A DNA stretch of 64,000 bases, from contig NZ_JAXIVS010000015.1 in NCBI RefSeq assembly GCF_034259325.1, positions 166,515 through 230,514 on the forward strand, read 5' to 3'. Positions 36,384 to 46,664 of this stretch are shown here, one piece after another; position 1 is the stretch's first letter, and every line of letters starts with the position of its first letter. The notes below the pieces were generated by a model. That model was not told the origin of the DNA. It saw nothing but the letters and a program-made list of their open reading frames with translations, and did not search any database. The stretch comes from Hyalangium ruber. Its GTDB lineage: Bacteria; Myxococcota; Myxococcia; Myxococcales; Myxococcaceae. The translations under genes were made by a program, and so were the position numbers.

Positions 36384-37450
36384 GCCCTACTCCCCCTGGC
36401 GCCTATCGCCCCGCAGCAGATCACTGGGGCACTTTCACCAAGCTCTCGAAGCGGCTGCCCGAGGGCAGCGTGGCCGTCGTCGACCGGACGGTGGCGCGCT
36501 TGCATCCCGGCCTCATCCCCGCCCTGGAGGCGCGCAACCCCCGCGCCATCCTCCAGCTCGTCGGCGGTGAGCGGGCCAAGAACTTCGAGACGCTGCAGAA
36601 GGTGCTCGCAGGCGGCCTCACCCTGCCCCGCTCCGGCACGCTGGTGGCCGTGGGCGGAGGCACCATCGGAGATGTGGCCACCGTGGCCGCGCACCTGCTC
36701 AAGCGCGGCGTGCGGCTGGTGCAGGTGCCCACCACCCTGCTGGCGGCGGTGGACAGCAGCCTCGGCGGCAAGGGCGCGGTGGACATGTCCGTGCGCGGCG
36801 CCGTGGTGAAGAACCCCGTGGGCGTCTTCCACTATGCCGACGAGACGTGGATCTGCCCGGAGCTGTACACCTCGCTCTCCGAGGTCCAGCTCCGCGAGGG
36901 CGCCATCGAGGCCTGGAAGATGGCCGTCTGCCTGGACGGAGACCTCTTCCGCCGCTACTCGCGCAAGCCGCCGCCCCTGCAGCGGCTGGTGAAAGACGCG
37001 CGGCGGCTCAAGGAGAACGTCTGCGCGCAGGACCCCTACGAGCAGACGGGTCTGCGGCGGGTGCTCAACTTCGGCCACACCTTCGGCCATGTGCTGGAGG
37101 GCCTGTCCCGCTTCAAGCTGTCCCACGGGGACGCGGTGGGCCTGGGCATGCTCTGCGCGCTGGACGTGGGGCGGCTGCTCGGAGTGACGCCGCAGGACGT
37201 GGCGATCCAGGTGGAGGAGGCGCTGAACCGCGGGCTTGGCATCCTCGGCCGGGATCGCATCGCGGCCCTGTGCAAGCGCGCCGCCCTCAAGGACGTGACG
37301 ACCCTGCTCGCCGCCGACAAGAAGGCGGGCAAGGCGGGCGAGCTGCGCATGGTGCTGCTCTCCGCCATTGGCGCCTTCGACATCAAGGACGTCACCGAGA
37401 ACGATTGGCGCACCCTCTGGCCCGCCTGGACACGGGGAATCCTCCCATGA
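36380..37450 (+). CDS. aroB: 3-dehydroquinate synthase
   Basis: A 356-residue NAD- and Zn-dependent enzyme converting DAHP to 3-dehydroquinate. Landmarks are VAVGGGTIGDVATVAAHLLKRGV, VQVPTTLLAAVDSSLGGKGAVDM, KNPVGVFH, LREGAIEAWKMAV and the Zn-binding LNFGHTFGHVLEGL with SHGDAVGLGM. ATG 36380 overlaps the aroC stop by 4 bp (ATGA). Confidence 0.97.
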   Translation: MSPTPPGAYRPAADHWGTFTKLSKRLPEGSVAVVDRTVARLHPGLIPALEARNPRAILQLVGGERAKNFETLQKVLAGGLTLPRSGTLVAVGGGTIGDVATVAAHLLKRGVRLVQVPTTLLAAVDSSLGGKGAVDMSVRGAVVKNPVGVFHYADETWICPELYTSLSEVQLREGAIEAWKMAVCLDGDLFRRYSRKPPPLQRLVKDARRLKENVCAQDPYEQTGLRRVLNFGHTFGHVLEGLSRFKLSHGDAVGLGMLCALDVGRLLGVTPQDVAIQVEEALNRGLGILGRDRIAALCKRAALKDVTTLLAADKKAGKAGELRMVLLSAIGAFDIKDVTENDWRTLWPAWTRGILP

Positions 37451-38709
37451 GTCAGTTGCACGTCGACCCCAGCCACCTCGCCGCCGCGCGCCTCACTCCT
37501 CCGCTGTCCAAGTCGGACGCGCAGCGGGCGCTGGTGCTCGCGCACCTCACGGGTCACTGGCCCCTGGCCACGCTCCAGGCCGAGCCCGAGTCGGACCGGG
37601 CCGCGGACGTCCGCGTCCTCACGCGGGGCGTGGAAGCCCTGCGCCTGCCTCCGGGCCCGGTGCGGGACGTGGACTGCGCGGATGGCGGCGCCCCGTTCCG
37701 CATCCTCGTCACCCAGGCGGCGGTCACCCCCGGCGCCCGCGTACGGCTCACCGGTACCCCTCGCCTGGGCGAGCGCCCACACGGCCCGCTCTTCGACTCG
37801 CTCCGAGAAACTCTGGGGCCCTCGGGGCTCGTCCTCACCGAGGGCAAGCCCTGGCCCGTGGAGATTCACGCGCCCACCACCGCCGGCGCGCCCGTCTTCC
37901 GGGTGCCGGGCGCGCAGAGCAGCCAGTACGCCTCCAGCCTGCTGCTGGGCTGCGCGGCGCTCTACCTGCGCGAGAAGCGCCCCTGGAGCGTCGAAATCCA
38001 AGGCCCGCTGACGAGCGCCGGCTACCTGGAGCTCACCGTCACCTGGCTGCGGCGCTTCGGCTTCACCGTGGAGGAGACCGCCTCCCGCTTCTCGGTCACC
38101 GGCTACCAGCCCTCCCCGAGTGCCCCACCCATCCCCGGAGACTGGTCCTCCCTGGGCTACCTGCTGCTCATCGCCTGGCGCACGGGCGGCAGCGTCGAGC
38201 GCGCGGACCCGTCCAGCGCCCACCCGGACCAGGCGCTCCTGCGGCTCATCCAGCCCGCGGGCCTCACCCCGGTTCCCGGGCCGGACCTCACCATGCGCGT
38301 CGAGGGCCAGGCCCGCGACGGGCTCGTGGCCTCCGGCAAGGAGTGCCCGGACCTGCTCCCCACCCTCGCGGCGCTCGCCTGCGTCCTGCCGCGCCCCTCC
38401 ACCCTCACGGACGTCGGCATCCTCCGCTTGAAGGAGAGCGACCGGCTGGAGGGCATCCGCAAGTTCGTGTCGGCTTATGGAGGAACCACCACCCTGGAGG
38501 GCGAGACGCTCACGGTGACGCCCCCCAAGGCCCCTCCCGCGCACTTCGCCATGGACAGCCACGGAGACCACCGGCTCGCCATGGTTTCGGCCACCCTCGC
38601 CGTGCTGTCGGGCGCCCGGTTGACGCTCACCGGCCCCGAGTGCGTGGAGAAGAGCTTCCCGGGCTTCTGGCGGCAGTTAGAAAAAGCGGGTGTACGCCTC
38701 TCGGAATGA
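37447..38709 (+). CDS. aroA: EPSP synthase with an altered GNAGTA motif
   Basis: A 420-residue 3-phosphoshikimate 1-carboxyvinyltransferase. PEP and shikimate-3-phosphate contacts are present: LSKSDAQRAL (Lys 22, Arg 27), ERPHGPL, AQSSQYASSLL, KECPDLLPTLAALA, LRLKESDRLEGI and MDSHGDHRLAM. The usual NAGTAMRP loop reads DGGAPFRI (79-86): the Gly and Arg are kept but neighbours differ, in the loop that sets PEP versus glyphosate selectivity. ATG 37447 overlaps aroB by 4 bp. Last gene of the aro operon. Confidence 0.95.
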   Translation: MSQLHVDPSHLAAARLTPPLSKSDAQRALVLAHLTGHWPLATLQAEPESDRAADVRVLTRGVEALRLPPGPVRDVDCADGGAPFRILVTQAAVTPGARVRLTGTPRLGERPHGPLFDSLRETLGPSGLVLTEGKPWPVEIHAPTTAGAPVFRVPGAQSSQYASSLLLGCAALYLREKRPWSVEIQGPLTSAGYLELTVTWLRRFGFTVEETASRFSVTGYQPSPSAPPIPGDWSSLGYLLLIAWRTGGSVERADPSSAHPDQALLRLIQPAGLTPVPGPDLTMRVEGQARDGLVASGKECPDLLPTLAALACVLPRPSTLTDVGILRLKESDRLEGIRKFVSAYGGTTTLEGETLTVTPPKAPPAHFAMDSHGDHRLAMVSATLAVLSGARLTLTGPECVEKSFPGFWRQLEKAGVRLSE

Positions 38710-38793
38710 TTCGGGCAACCCACAGTGTCGGGGACGGTCGGAGGGCTCTCTTTTTTGTTGAAAGCAAACTGTCCCCCGTGAAATCTCCCGCCC

Positions 38794-40095
<1,302 letters not shown>

Positions 40096-40124
40096 CCCGG
40101 GCGCGGCAAGCCGCCTGAAGCACG

Positions 40125-40158
40125 AAGGGGCGAGGGACTTCGGTCCCCCGCCCCTTTT
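40125..40158 (+). terminator. Terminator after gltA, between convergent genes
   Basis: Stem AAGGGGCG-A-GGGAC / GTCCC-C-CGCCCCTT with a TTCG tetraloop (40139-40142), ending in TTTT (40155-40158). It can serve gltA and, less well, the convergent acyl-CoA synthetase gene. Confidence 0.85.
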
Positions 40159-40165
40159 GCTTTCC

Positions 40166-41983
40166 TCAGCCCGCCTTGCTCTCGGAGCCCGCCCCTTCCG
40201 CGTACATCGACTCGATGACGTCGGCGTACTTCTGCTCCACCGCGGAGCGGCGGACCTTGAGGGTGGGCGTCATCTCCCCCTTGTCGATGGAGAAGTCCTC
40301 TGGGAGCACCGCGAAGCGCTTGATCGTCTCGAAGCGGGCCAGCTTCGGATTCACGTCCCGCTCGATGGCCTCCTCCAGGTACTTGCGCAGGCGGGCGTCG
40401 CGGGCGAGCGCGCCCACGTCCTCCGTCCAGCCCTTCTCCTTGGCCAGGGCGCGCGCCTTCTCCGCGTCCAGCGTCAGCAGGGCCACCAGGTAGTTGCGCC
40501 GCTCGCCAATGACGACGGACTGGCTGACGGGCGACACCCCCTTGAGCAGGCCCTCGATGTTGGCCGGGGGCGTCTTCTTGCCGCCCGAGGTGACGATGAT
40601 CTCCTTCTTGCGGCCGGTGATGTGGGCGTAGCCCTCGCCATCCAGGTGCCCCACGTCTCCGGTGTGCAGCCAGCCGCCCTCGAGCAGCTCCGCGGTGAAG
40701 GCGGGCTCCTTGTAGTAGCCCATGCAGGTGAGCCCGCCGCGCACGAGGATCTCTCCGTCCTCGGCGATGCGGACCTCCACCCCCACCAGGGGCCGCCCGA
40801 TGGAGCCGAGCCGGGTGGCCTCCACGGTGTTGAGGGTGGCGGGCCCGGTCAGCTCGGACATGCCCCACACCTCGCGGATGACGATGTCGATGGAGGCGAA
40901 GAACTCCAGCACGTCCCGGGAGATGGGCGCCGCGCCGGTGGAGAAGAACTGGCCCTGATCGAAGCCGATGCGCGTGTGCAGGGGCCCGAACACGAGCTTG
41001 CGGGCGAGCTGGTACTGCGCCTCCAGCCTCAGGGGCACCTTCTCGTGGCGCATCGAGAGCGTGTGGTACTCGGTGGCCACCCCGCGCGCCCACCCGAGCA
41101 CCTTCTGGCGCACCGCGGGCTGCGAGCGCATGCCCTCCTCCGCCTTCGCCTTGAACTTCTCCCACACGCGCGGCACGCCGAAGAAGAAGGTGGGCCGCAC
41201 CTCGCGCAGGTTCTGGGGCACCGAGTCCACGGAGTCGGCGAAGTAGACCTGGCCGCCCAAGAGCAGCGGCGCGTGCAGGGAGAGCACCTGCTCGGCGATG
41301 TGCGACAGCGGCAGGTACGAGAGCAGGCGCAGCGACTCGCCCGTGAAGTTCACCGCCTGGAGCAGCCGCCCCGCCGTCCACACGAGGTTGTGGTGGCTGA
41401 GCATCACCCCCTTGGGGTTGCCGGTGGTGCCCGAGGTGTAGATGAGGGTGGCCAGCGCGTCGGGCTCCAGCGCGTTGACGCGCTCCCAGTAGGGCCCCTC
41501 GTCCGCGCCTGTGCCCTTGTCCAGCACGTCCGAGTAGCGCAGCACCCCGGGCGGCAGCGGCTCGGGCGCGTCCATGACGATGATGTGGCGCAGCTTCGGC
41601 AGCCGCTCGCGAAGGGCCAGCGCGCCCGCCAGGAACTTCGCGTTCTCCACCAGGAAGAACTCCGCCTCGCTGTGGGCGAGGATGAACTCCACCTGCTCGG
41701 GGCTGCTGGTGGTGTAGATGCCGACCGGCGCTCCGCCCAGCGCCATGGCCGCGAGGTCCGCCACCAGCCACTCCTCGCGGTTGAAGCTCTGGATGGCCAG
41801 ATTGCCCTTCTGCTGGAAGCCGAGCGCGTGCAGGCCGAGCGCGAAGCGCGTCACCCGCTGGGCGTACTCGCGCCAGGAGGTGGGTACGTACGTCTTCCCG
41901 CGCCGCGTCCAGAGCGCGGGGCGATGTTCGTGCCGGGTAGCCTGCTCGTGCAGCACATGCACCATCGTCCGGGGCTGTTCCAT
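40166..41983 (-). CDS. Long-chain acyl-CoA synthetase (AMP-forming)
   Basis: About 605 residues from ATG 41983 (MEQPRTMVHVLHEQATRH); an upstream Arg-rich extension of the open frame is rejected. AMP-binding motifs LIYTSGTTGNPKGVMLSHHN, VWGMSELTGPATLN, CMGYYKEPAFTAELLEGGWLHTGDVG and ITGRKKEIIVTSGGKKTPP are clear, as is the lid Lys region DKGEMTPTLKVRR. It is of the FadD15/FACL type that activates long or very long fatty acids. It is monocistronic and divergent from the zinc-ribbon gene. Confidence 0.96.
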   Translation of the reverse strand: MEQPRTMVHVLHEQATRHEHRPALWTRRGKTYVPTSWREYAQRVTRFALGLHALGFQQKGNLAIQSFNREEWLVADLAAMALGGAPVGIYTTSSPEQVEFILAHSEAEFFLVENAKFLAGALALRERLPKLRHIIVMDAPEPLPPGVLRYSDVLDKGTGADEGPYWERVNALEPDALATLIYTSGTTGNPKGVMLSHHNLVWTAGRLLQAVNFTGESLRLLSYLPLSHIAEQVLSLHAPLLLGGQVYFADSVDSVPQNLREVRPTFFFGVPRVWEKFKAKAEEGMRSQPAVRQKVLGWARGVATEYHTLSMRHEKVPLRLEAQYQLARKLVFGPLHTRIGFDQGQFFSTGAAPISRDVLEFFASIDIVIREVWGMSELTGPATLNTVEATRLGSIGRPLVGVEVRIAEDGEILVRGGLTCMGYYKEPAFTAELLEGGWLHTGDVGHLDGEGYAHITGRKKEIIVTSGGKKTPPANIEGLLKGVSPVSQSVVIGERRNYLVALLTLDAEKARALAKEKGWTEDVGALARDARLRKYLEEAIERDVNPKLARFETIKRFAVLPEDFSIDKGEMTPTLKVRRSAVEQKYADVIESMYAEGAGSESKAG

Positions 41984-42052
41984 GACCTGGGAGGCTACAG
42001 AAACCCGGCGGCGGGAACCATGTCGTCTCGGCGACCGGGTGCGTCTCCGGCG

Positions 42053-42080
42053 TTGACAGGCAACGGGGCGGCTATGTATT
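42053..42080 (+). promoter_or_regulatory. Candidate promoter for zinc-ribbon gene
   Basis: TTGACA (42053-42058), 16-bp spacer, TGTATT (42075-42080). The ATG follows at 42094, implying a very short leader. No clear Shine-Dalgarno is visible, consistent with near-leaderless translation. Confidence 0.45.
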
Positions 42081-42093
42081 CCGCGCAACGACC

Positions 42094-42453
42094 ATGAGCA
42101 TCGACTTCACCTGTCAGAAGTGCGAGGCGAGCTTCGAGCTCGACGCGCAGGATCTCATCGAAGGCACCGAGAAGCTGGTGTGCCCTCACTGCGATGCGAA
42201 GGCTCCCTCCAACCTCTCCGAGGACTTCGTCGCGGCGCTCACGGAGATGCGCGCGCAGATCGCCGCGTTGGGCAAGAAGTTCGCCGTCAGCATGACGCTC
42301 GAGTCCGAGGACCTGGAAGACGAGCTCGAGGAAGAAGAGGACGACGACGAGGACGAAGAGGAGTCCGACGAGGACGACGACGACGACTTCGACGAGGACG
42401 AAGACGTCGAGGACGACGAGGACTACGACGAGGACGAGGACGACGAGCGCTGA
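42094..42453 (+). CDS. Zinc-ribbon protein with poly-acidic tail
   Basis: A 119-residue protein. Residues 7-10 and 30-33 form two CxxC knuckles (CQKC, CPHC) of a zinc ribbon like the MJ0042/FmdB-type small domains. A helical middle (about 44-65, AALTEMRAQIAALGKKFAV) follows, and the last 50 residues are nearly all Asp and Glu. The acidic tail resembles DNA-mimic or histone-chaperone-like tails and may bind basic proteins or metals. Function unknown. Confidence 0.85.
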   Translation: MSIDFTCQKCEASFELDAQDLIEGTEKLVCPHCDAKAPSNLSEDFVAALTEMRAQIAALGKKFAVSMTLESEDLEDELEEEEDDDEDEEESDEDDDDDFDEDEDVEDDEDYDEDEDDER

Positions 42454-42563
42454 GCACGCCTGCCTGCCTGCCCCTCGTCCCAGGGAGCGGGAGGCCTTCG
42501 AGGGCCACGTCCAGGCATGGTTCGTGCCCTCCCCGTCCCCAGGCGGGTGCGTAGTTTTGTGGT

Positions 42564-43262
42564 GTGAAAACACCCAATCTCGCCAGGCTGTTTCTCGCTC
42601 CGCTCTCCGCCGTGACGCTGGCGCTGGGTGGCCTGCTGTTCCTGCCCTCGTTCGCCACCTGGCCCGCGGTCGCCGCGCCGGCCGCGCAGGCGGCCCTGGA
42701 AGAACCCTGCCTCACTGAAGCCGGCGGGGATCCGGCCGCGTGCAAGGAGCTCATCGAGCTCGTGGTGCGGGACGTGGTTCCCCTGATCGAGGCGCAGACC
42801 CACGCCGTGGTGCTGACCACCCAGGATGGCGAGGTGGTGCTCCCCATCTTCGTGGACGAGTCCGCGGCCGTGGCCATCGCCTTCCGGCTGGCCCACATGG
42901 ATCCGCCCCAGCCCCTGGCTCAGGACCTGCTGGACGATGTGGTGTCCAAGCTCGGGGCCGAGGTGACGGAGGTGCGCATCGACGATCTGCGCGGCGACAT
43001 CTACACCGGCCGCGTCTTCCTCCAGCAGGGAAAGAAGCGCCTGGAGCTGAGCGCCCGCCCGGCCGACTCCATCGCCATGGCGCTGGACGGGGAGGCCCGC
43101 ATCCGCGTCACGCGCAAGGTGCTGGCGATGGCCGGTATCAGCCGCTCGGACATCGACTCGCTGCACGAGGGCCCCGCCGTGGGCGGCAGCGGCCCGAGCG
43201 GCATGGAGCAGGAGGCGGTGCCGACCGTGCCGCCACACAAGGCCAAGGAGATCAGCCTGTAG
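42564..43262 (+). CDS. Exported bifunctional-nuclease-family (DUF151) protein
   Basis: A 232-residue protein from a GTG at 42564. The first 45 residues are a signal peptide or membrane anchor (FLAPLSAVTLALGGLLFLP, ending near AVAAPAAQA). The BFN/DUF151 domain follows (about 65-200): VVLTTQDGEVVLPIFVDESAAVAIA, DIYTGRVFLQQGKKRLELSARPADSIAMAL and the AGI end. Family members have reported RNase/DNase activity or act as stress proteins and are usually cytoplasmic, so an exported form is notable. A perfect terminator follows. Confidence 0.9.
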   Translation: MKTPNLARLFLAPLSAVTLALGGLLFLPSFATWPAVAAPAAQAALEEPCLTEAGGDPAACKELIELVVRDVVPLIEAQTHAVVLTTQDGEVVLPIFVDESAAVAIAFRLAHMDPPQPLAQDLLDDVVSKLGAEVTEVRIDDLRGDIYTGRVFLQQGKKRLELSARPADSIAMALDGEARIRVTRKVLAMAGISRSDIDSLHEGPAVGGSGPSGMEQEAVPTVPPHKAKEISL

Positions 43263-43288
43263 GCCCGCCCCACGCGCGCCTCAGACAC

Positions 43289-43326
43289 GAAAGCCCGGCC
43301 CCCCCTCCCAGGGACGCCGGGCTTTC
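43289..43326 (+). terminator. Intrinsic terminator after DUF151 gene
   Basis: Perfect 11-bp arms GAAAGCCCGGC (43289-43299) and GCCGGGCTTTC (43316-43326), ending in TTTC. Clearly separates the gene from pyk. Confidence 0.8.
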
Positions 43327-43461
43327 ACTTTCTACGGGGACGACGGCCGAGATCTTAGGGCCGCGATCGCCAAACGCAAATCGGCGGGCGCGAGGCTCAC
43401 CTTCGCTTTGGCGCGGTGAAGCTGTCAAGAGCACCCAGGCTCGGCCTAGGATGCGACGCTC

Positions 43462-44862
43462 ATGCGCAAGGCGAAAATCATCTGCACGTTGGGACCGGCC
43501 TCGGACACGCCAGAGGTCATCGAAGGGCTCATCCGCGCCGGTATGAACGTGGCGCGCCTCAACTTCTCGCACGGGACGCAGGAGGATCACCGTCGGCGGG
43601 TGAACACCATCCGCAAGGTGTCGCGCAAGCTCGGCATTCCGGTGGCCATTCTGCAGGACGTGCAGGGGCCCAAGATCCGGCTCGGTCGGTTCGAGGGTGG
43701 GCAGATCACCGTGAAGCCGGGGCAGACGGTGACGGTGACGACGCGCAGCGTGCTCGGCGCGGGCACGATCATCCCCACCCCGGTCCGCTCCCTGCCGAAG
43801 GACGTGACGCGCGGGGATGTCATCCTGATGGACGACGGGCGGGTGCGCCTGCGCGTGCTGCGGGTGGCGGGCCGGGATGTCTCCGCGAAGGTGGAGATCG
43901 GCGGGGTGCTCAAGGACCACAAGGGGCTGAACCTGCCAGGCGCGGCCATCTCGGTGCCGACGATTACCGAGAAGGACGCGGAGGACCTGGCGTTCGGCCA
44001 GGAGCTGGGCGTGGACTACGTGGCGCTCTCGTTCGTGCGCTCGGCGGATGACATCAAGCAGGCGCGCGCGCACGTGGCGAAGCTGAAGACGCCCCTCATC
44101 GCGAAGATCGAGAAGCCCCAGGCGGTGGACAACCTGGAGGCCATCGCGGCGGTGGCCGACGGGGTGATGATCGCCCGCGGAGACCTGGGCGTGGAGATGC
44201 CGCTGGAGCAGCTGCCCGGCATCCAGAAGCGCGCGGTGGCCGAGGTGAACCGCATGGGCGGCCTCGTCATCGTGGCGACGGAGATGCTGGAGAGCATGGT
44301 GGGCAACGCCCGCCCCACCCGCGCCGAGGTATCCGACGTGGCGAACGCCATCCTGGACGGAGCGGACGCGGTCATGCTCTCGGGCGAGACGGCGGCGGGC
44401 AAGTACCCCATCGATGCGGCGGCGACCATGGCGCGCATCGTGGAGGAGACGGAGCGCGGAGGAGGCACCCGCCTGCACCCCTCGCTGGTCGAGCACACGA
44501 ATGACCTGTCCACGGGCGTGGCGGCGGCGGCGGTGGCGGCGGCCGAGCAGCTCGGCATCGACACCATCATCACGTACACCGAGCGGGGCCACACGGCGCG
44601 GCTCATCTCCGAGTTCCGGCCCCGGGCGCAGATCATCGGGCTGACGCCGAACGCGGACACGGTGAACCGGATGGCGCTCTACTGGGGCGTGCGCGGGCTG
44701 CAGGTGGGCCGGCTTCAGTCCACGGACGCGATGCTGCGGCAGGTGCGCCGCCTGTGCCGGGAGCAAAGCCTGTGCAAGGTGGGCTCGCCGGTGGTGATCG
44801 TCGCCGGCGTGCCGCTCAACGAGCCGGGGAACACGAACATGATGTCCGTGCACCGCATCTGA
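43462..44862 (+). CDS. pyk: Pyruvate kinase
   Basis: A 466-residue glycolytic enzyme. KAKIICTLGPASDTPE, MNVARLNFSHG, QDVQGPKIRLG, FVRSADDI, LIAKIEKPQAVDNLEAI, DGVMIARGDLGVEMP and SMVGNARPTRAEVSDVANAILDGADAVMLSGETAAGKYP are diagnostic in order. The C-terminal domain is regular. It stands alone with about 135 bp upstream after the terminator, and its stop is only 3 bp from the convergent gene's stop. Confidence 0.98.
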   Translation: MRKAKIICTLGPASDTPEVIEGLIRAGMNVARLNFSHGTQEDHRRRVNTIRKVSRKLGIPVAILQDVQGPKIRLGRFEGGQITVKPGQTVTVTTRSVLGAGTIIPTPVRSLPKDVTRGDVILMDDGRVRLRVLRVAGRDVSAKVEIGGVLKDHKGLNLPGAAISVPTITEKDAEDLAFGQELGVDYVALSFVRSADDIKQARAHVAKLKTPLIAKIEKPQAVDNLEAIAAVADGVMIARGDLGVEMPLEQLPGIQKRAVAEVNRMGGLVIVATEMLESMVGNARPTRAEVSDVANAILDGADAVMLSGETAAGKYPIDAAATMARIVEETERGGGTRLHPSLVEHTNDLSTGVAAAAVAAAEQLGIDTIITYTERGHTARLISEFRPRAQIIGLTPNADTVNRMALYWGVRGLQVGRLQSTDAMLRQVRRLCREQSLCKVGSPVVIVAGVPLNEPGNTNMMSVHRI

Positions 44863-44865
44863 GGC

Positions 44866-45534
44866 TCACAGCGTCTTCTGCGTGAAGTCGTACAGCTTCT
44901 CGACGGCGATCTGCCGGTAGCGCTCGACCTTGAGGGCTCGCAGGGCACACTCCCAGACGAGCTCCTTGGGAGGCGCGTCCGGCTGCTTCTTCTTGCGGCG
45001 CTTCACCTCGGCCTTGATGGACTTCACCGCCACCTTCGGGTGGTAGCAGAAGGCCGAGGAGAACAGCAGGTGCCCCCCGAAGGGGATGAGCCGCGCCTCG
45101 ATGACGTCGCCAACCTCGAGGCCGGCGATGTTGCGGCGCTCGGTGACGTCGAAGTCCTTGCCGGAGAACAGCTCGCGCAGGCGGATGAGGCCCTTGGCCA
45201 GCTTGCGCACCTCGAACAGGCCGTGGACCGTCTCGGTGAAGCTGCGGAAGGCGTTGGCCTCCTCGGGCGCGGCCGTCTGCAGCCGCTGCTCGTACAGCTC
45301 GGCGGCCGGCGTCTTCCCCGTGAGCGGGGAGACCCGGTCATAGAGGTAGTAGTCCAGGAAGGACGCCATCCGGAGCTCGAAGATCTTGTCGTCCTCGAAC
45401 ACCTCGCCCGTGAGGCGGAAGTACTCCGCCTTGGCCTCCAGGAGATCCGCTTTGCGCGGCTCCTGGCTTCCGAAGGCGATGAGCTGGTCCAGGTAGGGCT
45501 GATACGACAGCGGCGAAGCGGAAGGAGCGTCCAT
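44866..45534 (-). CDS. Conserved-looking protein of unknown function
   Basis: A 222-residue soluble protein. It looks helical with a middle region that could be a small beta-barrel (VGDVIEARLIPFGGHLLFSSAFCYHP, about 142-167) and a Lys/Arg-rich segment (KAEVKRRKKKQ). Other visible stretches are SYQPYLDQLIAFGSQEPRKAD, FLDYYLYDRVSPLTGKTPAAEL. No signal peptide or catalytic motif. It precedes carA's 3' end by 14 bp downstream orientation (upstream neighbour in the minus-strand order is carA), so it may be the last gene of the pyr transcript. Confidence 0.75.
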   Translation of the reverse strand: MDAPSASPLSYQPYLDQLIAFGSQEPRKADLLEAKAEYFRLTGEVFEDDKIFELRMASFLDYYLYDRVSPLTGKTPAAELYEQRLQTAAPEEANAFRSFTETVHGLFEVRKLAKGLIRLRELFSGKDFDVTERRNIAGLEVGDVIEARLIPFGGHLLFSSAFCYHPKVAVKSIKAEVKRRKKKQPDAPPKELVWECALRALKVERYRQIAVEKLYDFTQKTL

Positions 45535-45548
45535 GGAGCGCGGGGATC

Positions 45549-46664
45549 TTACTGCGCCATCAGCCGGGCGAAACGCTTGAAGAGGTAGCGCGCGTCGTGT
45601 GGGCCGGGGGAAGACTCGGGGTGGTACTGCACGCTGAAGGCCCGCGCGTCGGGAATCGACAACCCCTCGACAGTTCCGTCGTTGAGGTTGATGTGGGTGA
45701 CGATCGCCCCTCCCTTTACACTGGCGTCATCCACGGCGAAGCCGTGGTTCTGCGCGGTGATCTCCACCTTCCCGGTAGTCAGATCCTTCACGGGTTGGTT
45801 GGCGCCACGGTGGCCGAACTTCATCTTGTATGTCCGGCCGCCCAGGGCGAGGGCGAGGATCTGGTGGCCCAGGCAGATACCGAACACAGGCACCTTGCCC
45901 AGCAGCGCGGCCACCGTCTTGTCAGCGCCCTTCACTGCGGCCGGGTCTCCGGGCCCGTTGGCCAGGAAGACGCCGTGGGGCTTGCGCGCGAGCACCTCTT
46001 CGGCGCGGGTGCTGGCGGGCACCACCGTCACCCGGCAGCCCTCATCCACCAGGAACTGCAGCATGGAGCGCTTGAGGCCGTAGTCGTAGGCCACCACGTC
46101 GAAGCGCAGCTCCGGAGCCGGGCGCGGCGCCCCGCTGAACACGTCCGGAGACGGCGTGGTGAAGGTGTACGGCTCCTTCGTGGAGACGCCCGTGGCCAGG
46201 TCCATGCCCTCCATGCCGGGGGCGTTCTTAGCGCGCTCCACGAGGGCGGCAGTCGAGTGGTTCTCGCTGGAGATGACACCCATCTGCGCGCCGTGCGTGC
46301 GCAGGTGGCGCACGAGGCGGCGGGTGTCCAGGCCCTGGATGCCGGCCACGCCGAAGCGCTTGAGGTAGGCATCCAGCGTCTCGTTGGCGCGCCAGTTGGA
46401 GTGCAGCTCCGTGCAGGAGCGCACCACCATGCCCACCGCGTGCGGCCGGACGGACTCCTGGTCCTCGGCGTTGGTCCCCACGTTGCCCATCTCCGGATAG
46501 GCCATGGTGACGATCTGCCCGACGTAGGAGGGGTCCGTGAGGATCTCCTGGTAGCCGAACATGGAGGTGTTGAAGACCACCTCGCCCACTGTCTCACCGA
46601 CTGCGCCGAACGCACGGCCTTCGAAGAGGCTCCCATCCGCCAGCGCGAGCACTGCCCGCTTCAT
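45549..46664 (-). CDS. carA: Carbamoyl-phosphate synthase small subunit
   Basis: A 371-residue glutaminase subunit. N-terminal [14 protein letters not shown] and [20 protein letters not shown]; glutamine amidotransferase with nucleophile Cys in [15 protein letters not shown], then QNHGFAVD and [14 protein letters not shown] 46664 overlaps the pyrC stop by 4 bp; the longer open frame lies within pyrC. carB is not in the window. It feeds carbamoyl phosphate to PyrB. Confidence 0.98.
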   Translation of the reverse strand: MKRAVLALADGSLFEGRAFGAVGETVGEVVFNTSMFGYQEILTDPSYVGQIVTMAYPEMGNVGTNAEDQESVRPHAVGMVVRSCTELHSNWRANETLDAYLKRFGVAGIQGLDTRRLVRHLRTHGAQMGVISSENHSTAALVERAKNAPGMEGMDLATGVSTKEPYTFTTPSPDVFSGAPRPAPELRFDVVAYDYGLKRSMLQFLVDEGCRVTVVPASTRAEEVLARKPHGVFLANGPGDPAAVKGADKTVAALLGKVPVFGICLGHQILALALGGRTYKMKFGHRGANQPVKDLTTGKVEITAQNHGFAVDDASVKGGAIVTHINLNDGTVEGLSIPDARAFSVQYHPESSPGPHDARYLFKRFARLMAQ

